From Eriocheir sinensis (Eukaryota; Arthropoda; Malacostraca; Decapoda; Varunidae): DNA of 64,000 nt. The notes under the pieces are model-generated. The model made no database searches, had not been told where the DNA came from, and was given only the letters and a program-made list of their open reading frames with translations. The stretch covers positions 169,501-233,500 of the forward strand of contig NW_026111620.1 in the NCBI RefSeq assembly GCF_024679095.1, in the 5' to 3' direction. The translations under genes and the position numbers were made by a program. Numbering within the stretch: position 1 is the first letter of the stretch; each line of letters begins with the position of its first letter. Below, one piece after another: positions 58,358-64,000 of the stretch.

Positions 58358-58512
58358 ACTCCACGTCAGAGGAGGGTATCAGGACACCTCTCCTCCCGAA
58401 ATTGACTTCTCTTTCGGCCACTCCTCTGTACTTTTTTTAGGAGCAGTGAGTTGCGGGCTTTTTTTCATTATTGTTTTCTTTTTTTATGCCCTTGAACTGT
58501 CTCCTTTGCTGT
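58358..58512 (+). repeat. Dispersed repeat family 2, copy 3
   Basis: GAGGGTATCAGGACACCTCT, CTCCCGAAATTGACTTCTCT, GGCCACTCC, AGGAGCAGTGAGTTGCGGGC, a T-rich stretch and GCCCTTGAACTGTCTCC. It is the clearest copy and matches 53890-54025 in reverse complement. Confidence 0.8.
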
Positions 58513-58962
58513 AACAAACATAAAAAAGACGTCCAAAACAACAGAAATTACGCACCTCAAGGATGTATGCTGAAAAATGCATACCTTTTGAAACTGCAAT
58601 TATTTCAGATTGGGGCAGAAGGAGCTTAGTGCCTTCCTTCCAGTGCCTCAAAACCTAAATTTCTCCATCTGACAACTCGACACAACCTTCCACATATCTA
58701 CGTATTCCCTTTCATAGCACACACACAGCTGTCCCCTTATACAACCTTAAACATATGAGTATTTGATAACTCATAACTAGATGACATGCGTGATGACACT
58801 GTGTGTGTGACAATAACAGAAGCAGGCCCGTGATAGTGTGACATGTATATAGTCCCGCTGCCTGAATATACACAGTCATCTTTTGTGTAACCTGAAGATA
58901 TACGAGTACTTGTTTTCTATTGGTTACGTGAAGGAATGAGCCGGGGAACGAGGGATGAAGAA

Positions 58963-58997
<35 letters not shown>

Positions 58998-60502
58998 TGA
59001 CGGCGTGTCCCCTGGCAAGCTTTTGGAGGAGTTCCCTGCATGTGGGGCGGTACGTTGGGCGTTTTTTCTCCACTTGAAGGAAAATGAACACTGCTATCAC
59101 TGCCAGGCGTTGAGTGCCGCTGGATTAGTTTATGTGACTCCTACACTTCATATAAATGTTCCGCCGTCACGGAGGTTGGGGACGCGCCACGAAGATGCAA
59201 CATGTTCACTGGAGTCATACTTGTTATCTTGTAAGTTATGTACAAGTAAGTTTTAGTGGTGCTTATTTTTCAGATATAAAGAAGCGCTCACGAAAGATGT
59301 AAACGCAAATCACTACCAAATGTGTTAGTCAATTCTGTGAACCCAACAATTCAATATATCACACAAGTATCTTTTGTTTTCTCAAGCTTAACATTGCGTG
59401 TGAAATATTATAATGTTACGGTACAGCATCAGTAAATATGAACAAAATATACTTTTATTAAAACCTTATGGCAGAGAAAGCACTGATTCATTCGCTTTCC
59501 GTAGCTAAATATTTCACGCAGAGTGGATTATTAGCACTGCTTTGGCTAAGCATAATAAGCTGAAGGCATTACAGTTTGCAAGCATTACGAGCAGAGCTTC
59601 AGCAGGCCGCTCTCTCCTGCCTGACATCGGGGCATCGGATCCTGTGAATACCAGTGAGCGACCTGATCCCTCTACCCCTTACCTGGACCCCCTACCCCTG
59701 TATCCCCCGCCTCCTCTTTCATCTATCCACCTCCTTACTACCTCCCTCCACTTCGTAAACCCCCTCGCCCTCCCTGCACCACCTGTTTCCCACCTCCTCC
59801 TTCCACCTCCATCTTACCACCCGCACCGTTATTCTCTGCCTCCCTCAACTTACTCTCTCCTCCACCTCCCTCTCTCTTGTTTTCTTACATATCCCTCGTC
59901 TACCTCCCCACTACCCTCCTCATCCACCTGCCCCCTTCCCACCTTCTTACACCAACTCCCCATCCATCCACACCCCGTCTTCCATCCATCTCCTCACTAC
60001 TCCCTCTTGCCTCCAGCCTCTGAATACCCCCCTCCACCTTCTATCTTATATAACCTCGCTTCCTCCCTACCCCTTTCCTATCTTCTCCACCTCCACCTTC
60101 TTCACCTTAACAGAAAAACGCAGCTAAGGTCAGGGAAGCACATTAAGGTCAGGTGGATCAAGGTTACGTTATTATCGAGCAGTCCAGCGCAGGTGAGCAC
60201 AGGATAAGGTACCGAGTGACCCTTCAGTATACCTCCTCGATAAATATTGTGAACATATCAGTCGTGGATCATCAGTATCTTCCGTGCCTTAGCGAGGGGG
60301 TGAGCGGCGACCATGCACCCTCCCCGCACCAAACACAAAGGAACACAAAGGAAGAACAAACAACAGCAGACACCCGCCGCCAGACCCGCCAAACAGGAAC
60401 CTTTAGCTTGAATAAAGGAAAAATAATAGTGAGCATTTCTCACACTGAAATTGAATGACCACAGACGAAAATAAAAGAGTAAGCAGGATAGTAATGGCAG
60501 CG
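58513..60502. other. Intergenic; (CA)n and a pyrimidine-rich stretch
   Basis: (CA)n at 58964-58997. From about 59660 to 60110 the plus strand is very C/T-rich (CCTCC, CCACCT words). The 221-codon frame at 59542-60207 is a Pro/Ser/Leu product of this composition, and I do not call it a gene. Confidence 0.55.
58964..58997. repeat. (CA)n microsatellite, about 17 copies
   Basis: Uninterrupted CA dinucleotides. Confidence 0.95.
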
Positions 60503-60995
60503 CTAATGATATATATTGAGGATGAGCGAAAACCAGGAAGGAGAGACACTGCTTACATAAGTGACGCAAGTACCAGAGTTATCGTATTACTTCGTGGTTT
60601 AGGGCAAGGTTCTCTATCTTGGGTAACTGTTTCTCTGCTTTAATTCTCGCCCACTTTACCAGCGCTATATATTGAGAATGAGCGAAAACTAGGAGGGAGA
60701 GATACTGCTTACATAAGTGACGTAAGCATCAGCCGGTTATCCTATTACTTCGTGGTTTGGGGCAAGGTTCTCTGTCTGGGGTAACTGTTTTCCTGCTTTA
60801 ATCACTCTGTCTCCCTTGCTGTGTTGTATCGACTTAAAAATACTGTGCAGAGTTTTTAGTGCATCTGTATACGCGAAAATCAATACCTTTTACTGCCCAT
60901 CAGCCCGAGCTAGTTTGCTTGTGTGTGAGTTATCTTTCTTGAGTAGCTGTTTCTCTACTTGGATTCTCTCTCTTGGCTAACTGTATTTGTGCTTA
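60503..60995. repeat. Tandem duplication of about 156 bp with degenerate further copies
   Basis: ATATATTGAGGATGAGCGAA at 60511 recurs as ATATATTGAGAATGAGCGAA at 60667. Shared blocks follow: CTGCTTACATAAGTGACG, TATTACTTCGTGGTTT and GGGCAAGGTTCTCT. Partial further copies (TAGCTGTTTCTCTACTT and TAACTGTATTTGTGCTT) are at about 60940-60995. Confidence 0.85.
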
Positions 60996-63395
60996 AGTCG
61001 CCTCGCACATCAGGGGAACAAACGACATGTAGAGCAAGGCAAACAAAGAAGGGGCGGCTGAGTCATCGTCGGAGTGATTAAAGCTTCATATTTTATCCTC
61101 AAGACAAACAAACACAAGGGGGCTGGCAAACATTAGGTGGAGTACTCGTGCTTAGGGTTACTGTGCTGGTCAAGGGAGCAGTAATCAGAGGAGGGCTGGG
61201 GAAGGGGAGGGAGGGAGGGTTGCAGACAGGCATGCTGGGGAGAACTGGGATGGAGGTGTATGGGAGTTGATTGGGTGGGAGGGGAGCGCGAGGGGAGAAG
61301 CATTAGATTAGACATGTAAAGAGTCTGAGGTGTATGCGCAGGGGGTGTTGAGGGCACAAGCATAAAAGCAAGAGTGTTGGGGGTAGGAATGCAGGAACGT
61401 TGAAGGGGGAAAAACAGGTAGAGGAGAGGGCCTGCAGAGAGCACCCTGGGCAGTATAGGTAACGCGTGGAAGATTTGTGGATAAATGCGGGGGCAAGTGG
61501 AGGGGTGTTGGTGGAGGAGAATTGCGTGAGGCTTGGGGAGAGTATATAAGGGGTGGGCGAGGGGGGAAGAGGGTGAACCTGAGGCAGAGGGGAAATCCTG
61601 GGAAAATTAGGCAGGAGCATGTAAAGAGTTAGGGGAGTCAGGAGAGAAATCAAAGGGGTATCGGAGGGGGAGGGATGGAGGGAGTTGGATGGTCTGTGGA
61701 TGGTTTAGGCAGGTGTTGGATTGGGGGATGAGCCAGGTGCGCGGAGGTGCTGCAAAGGTGGGGTGGGGGGGTCTATGCTGCGCGGTTGGTCACTATCAAC
61801 CGTCAACTCTGTCAGCCATCGCCGCTGCCTCCGGCACGTCCATACTCATTTTCAAAGTATACAGGGCGCGTTAATCTGATCTGTTTTCGCCAGATAGGAC
61901 CTCTTACACTTGGTTTGCTAATTTTCTAAGAAGCTGATCGTCATTACGAATCTGTATTTTCACCTTTAATGACACAGGTTGTCGCAGACCGCAATTTGTC
62001 TCCCTGCTCCGTACCCTGTAAAGAACCTTGACTTGAGAATACCTTAACTAAAACCTACGATGATAATTATAATTGCATGCCTTTCTACATCAGTCTCAAG
62101 GTCATGCTTCTATCACTTTCTTGACTTCCACCTGCTTTGGTAATTCCTTCTCCTCCTCCTCTCTTCCTGTTCCTCCTCCATCTCTTCATCTGCTAAATAT
62201 TAGTTGGTATGCACTCTTTCCCGCCGCCTCCTCTTCCTCCCTGGCTCCTTCTCCATCTCTTCATCTGCAATAAGTTGCACGCCCTCAGCCTTCTTACTTC
62301 CTCAACGGTACGCTTCTACTTTAGCTCCTACAGGCCTCGTATATCAATTTCACCTTCTGCTCTTTTTTCTCCATTCCTTCTTATCTCACCCTCTGACAGA
62401 TCCCAGTTTTGCTGCCTCCTTTCACCCGCTCTTCTCTGCCTTTTGACATTATCATGCTCAGTATCACACCTTTTTCTCCCTCGTGTTTCACCTCCTGTTC
62501 CCCGCCTCCTTTTCTCCTTTATTCCCTAACTGCAATAGTCATTGTCCCTCCTATTTTCCCTACCGTCCTTCGCACCTGCTATCGACCCTCACTGCAATTC
62601 CTTCACTTCACTCTTCCCGTATCTTCCTGAGGTTTCTCCGATCCTTGAAGCACAACCGGGCGCACCTGTATCTTCTAATCACTATCCGTTCGCGTCTTCG
62701 TTGTACCAATCTCGCATCCTCTTCTCTCTCAACCACCACCGTCACTTCCATCTTCTACTCTCTCCTTCCTTCCTTCCTTCATCACTTCTTTTTTCTTTTT
62801 TTTTCTTCTTTCCTCACTTTTCTTTTTCTTCTCTCTGTTTTCTTTTTCATTTCTTTTGTTTTTCTTTTTTCTTCTGTTGTTTCTTTCTTCCTCCTCTCCT
62901 CCTCCTCCCTTCTATCGTCTTTGTTTTTTTCCATTATCACTGGTCTCTTTACGTTTCTAATACCCTTCTGCTTGTTCACCCTTCTATCTTCTCTCCCTGT
63001 CTTCTTTCTCTCTTTTCCTATTAACTCACCTTTCTTCTCTACTAAACACCTTTCTCCTGTCAAATCCTTCTCCCATTTTTCCTCCTCCTGTCTCCTCATT
63101 TTCTTCCTTTTGCACTTCACCTTTTTTCCTCTCTCTACTAACGCCCTCTTTCCTCACACCTGTCCCTGCCCTGCCCTTGACTCCGGCAACCTTCGAGCTT
63201 CCATAAAACTGGAAGAAAAGGTATGAAGTGGATGTGACAAAGAACTGTGCATGAGAACGAGACGCTCTGATAATTGTCTTGTATAACTCTTCTACCTTTG
63301 AAATAATTTTCAGTTCTCGACTGTCTTGTATTAAGGCTCGAATTCATGAGTCAAAGTATATTACAAGAGTAGCATTTATCTGCGGAAGTATAGGA
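60996..63395. other. Intergenic; long purine-rich and pyrimidine-rich tracts
   Basis: The plus strand is G/A-rich at about 61160-61760 and C/T-rich at about 62100-63170. Frames inside are dominated by Ser, Leu, Phe and Pro or by Lys and Glu, as composition predicts. No gene is recognised. Confidence 0.6.
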
Positions 63396-64000
63396 GATAA
63401 GAACATAAGAACATAAGAACGCAGGAGTTCATAAGAGGCCGGTCTTGCATGAGGCAGCTCTTAAGTTCTGTGTATCTAACCCACCTAATATCGCTGTCCA
63501 TGAATTTATCTACCTCTATTTTGAATGTGACATCGGTATTGGCACTCACCACATGACTGCCAAGTTTATCTCCCACTCCATCCACCAATTTCAGCAGTAA
63601 ACCAATTTTGCCTATGTCCCTGTTGAATCTGAATTATCCAGTTTAAACCCACGGGTCCTACCTGCCTTCATCAATAAAACCTTGGTAACGTTCCTTTAAT
63701 AAAGCCTCTTCATCCATTTATAAACTCCTCGATCATGTTCCACGCATCCTTCGGCTTCTAGAATGTGTTTAATCTCATTTGAGCCTTCCTGTATGGTGTT
63801 TCAACCCCTGAATCATCTTAGCCATCCTCCTCAAATTGATTCTAACACTTGATATCCATTCTAGGTAAGGGAGATCAACTGAACCGCATAGTCAAGATGA
63901 GGTCTAATCAATGCTAGCAGGTTTGAGGAAGATTTCGGGCTTCCTTGTTACTTACGCCCTTAGCCAAATCCCAGTAATTTATTAGGCTCGACTTTCAGCT
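63396..64000 (-). mobile_element. Decayed CR1-like LINE, 3' end, continuing beyond the window
   Basis: On the minus strand, broken frames give pieces typical of the end of CR1-like ORF2: IRPHLDYAVQ (near 63900), EVYKWMKRLY-like sequence (near 63710), NVTKVL, TRGFKLDNS (near 63645), DKLGSHVVSANTDVTFKIEV and DKFMDSDIRW (63480-63560). The element ends in a short tandem repeat, TTCTTATG about two and a half times (63398-63421 in complement), as CR1-type elements often do. Several stops and frameshifts show that it is dead. Its 5' side lies outside the window. Confidence 0.8.

Noticed and set aside
59542..60207. 221-codon Pro/Ser/Leu-rich frame
   Set aside because: Composition follows the C/T-rich strand. 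No domain, no signal of codon selection, and it overlaps an obvious low-complexity tract.
62483..63226. 247-codon Ser/Phe/Leu-rich frame, membrane-like
   Set aside because: The apparent hydrophobicity comes from a TTC/CTT-rich tract; another frame over the same tract looks similar.

Overview
The window looks like non-genic DNA from an animal nuclear genome, most likely an arthropod and probably a decapod crustacean. The evidence is very long dinucleotide microsatellites, tRNA-derived SINEs with A and B boxes, decayed Jockey- and CR1-type non-LTR retrotransposons, and no bacterial-style gene packing. The decapod assignment is inference from the general look of these repeats, not from a diagnostic gene.

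Layout. Bases 1-663 are a minisatellite with 119/120- and 136-bp units, followed by a short imperfect repeat and a (TA)n tract at 1004-1378. From about 1379 to 41490 the window is one head-to-tail satellite array with a 30-bp monomer, roughly 1,300 copies. Its middle (about 11-32 kb) is homogeneous, while both ends carry shared variant monomers. A block at 7.4-9.6 kb recurs in the same variant order at 34.45-36.7 kb, and roughly 2.0-kb higher-order units are visible at 4.7, 6.7 and 8.7 kb. Two damaged SINE pieces sit in the right part. The array stops at a (CA)n tract (41603-41815).

The only convincing gene-like region is on the minus strand at 42292-44895. It is an intronless reading frame for a repeated membrane protein: four short N-terminal repeats, then three copies of a module with three hydrophobic helices and an Asp-rich tail, then an acidic repeated C-terminus. 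A 1-bp deletion in the third module breaks the frame, and a second frame change near the end returns it. Upstream lies a 42-bp repeat present three times, each copy with a CCAAT box, which is a plausible promoter. I do not recognise the family.

From 45 to 64 kb the sequence is intergenic and repeat-rich. It holds a full-length tRNA-SINE (48.6 kb), a second SINE family in reverse (51.5-51.9 kb), a 5'-truncated Jockey-like element (54.5-56.5 kb) interrupted by a SINE and by two fold-back palindromes at its catalytic motif, a fragment of another reverse transcriptase (57.6 kb), two further dispersed repeat families, a strong hairpin at 52.0 kb, long purine/pyrimidine-biased tracts, and a decayed CR1-like 3' end running off the right edge. 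The long open frames inside the satellite and microsatellites are consequences of the repeat unit and are not called as genes.
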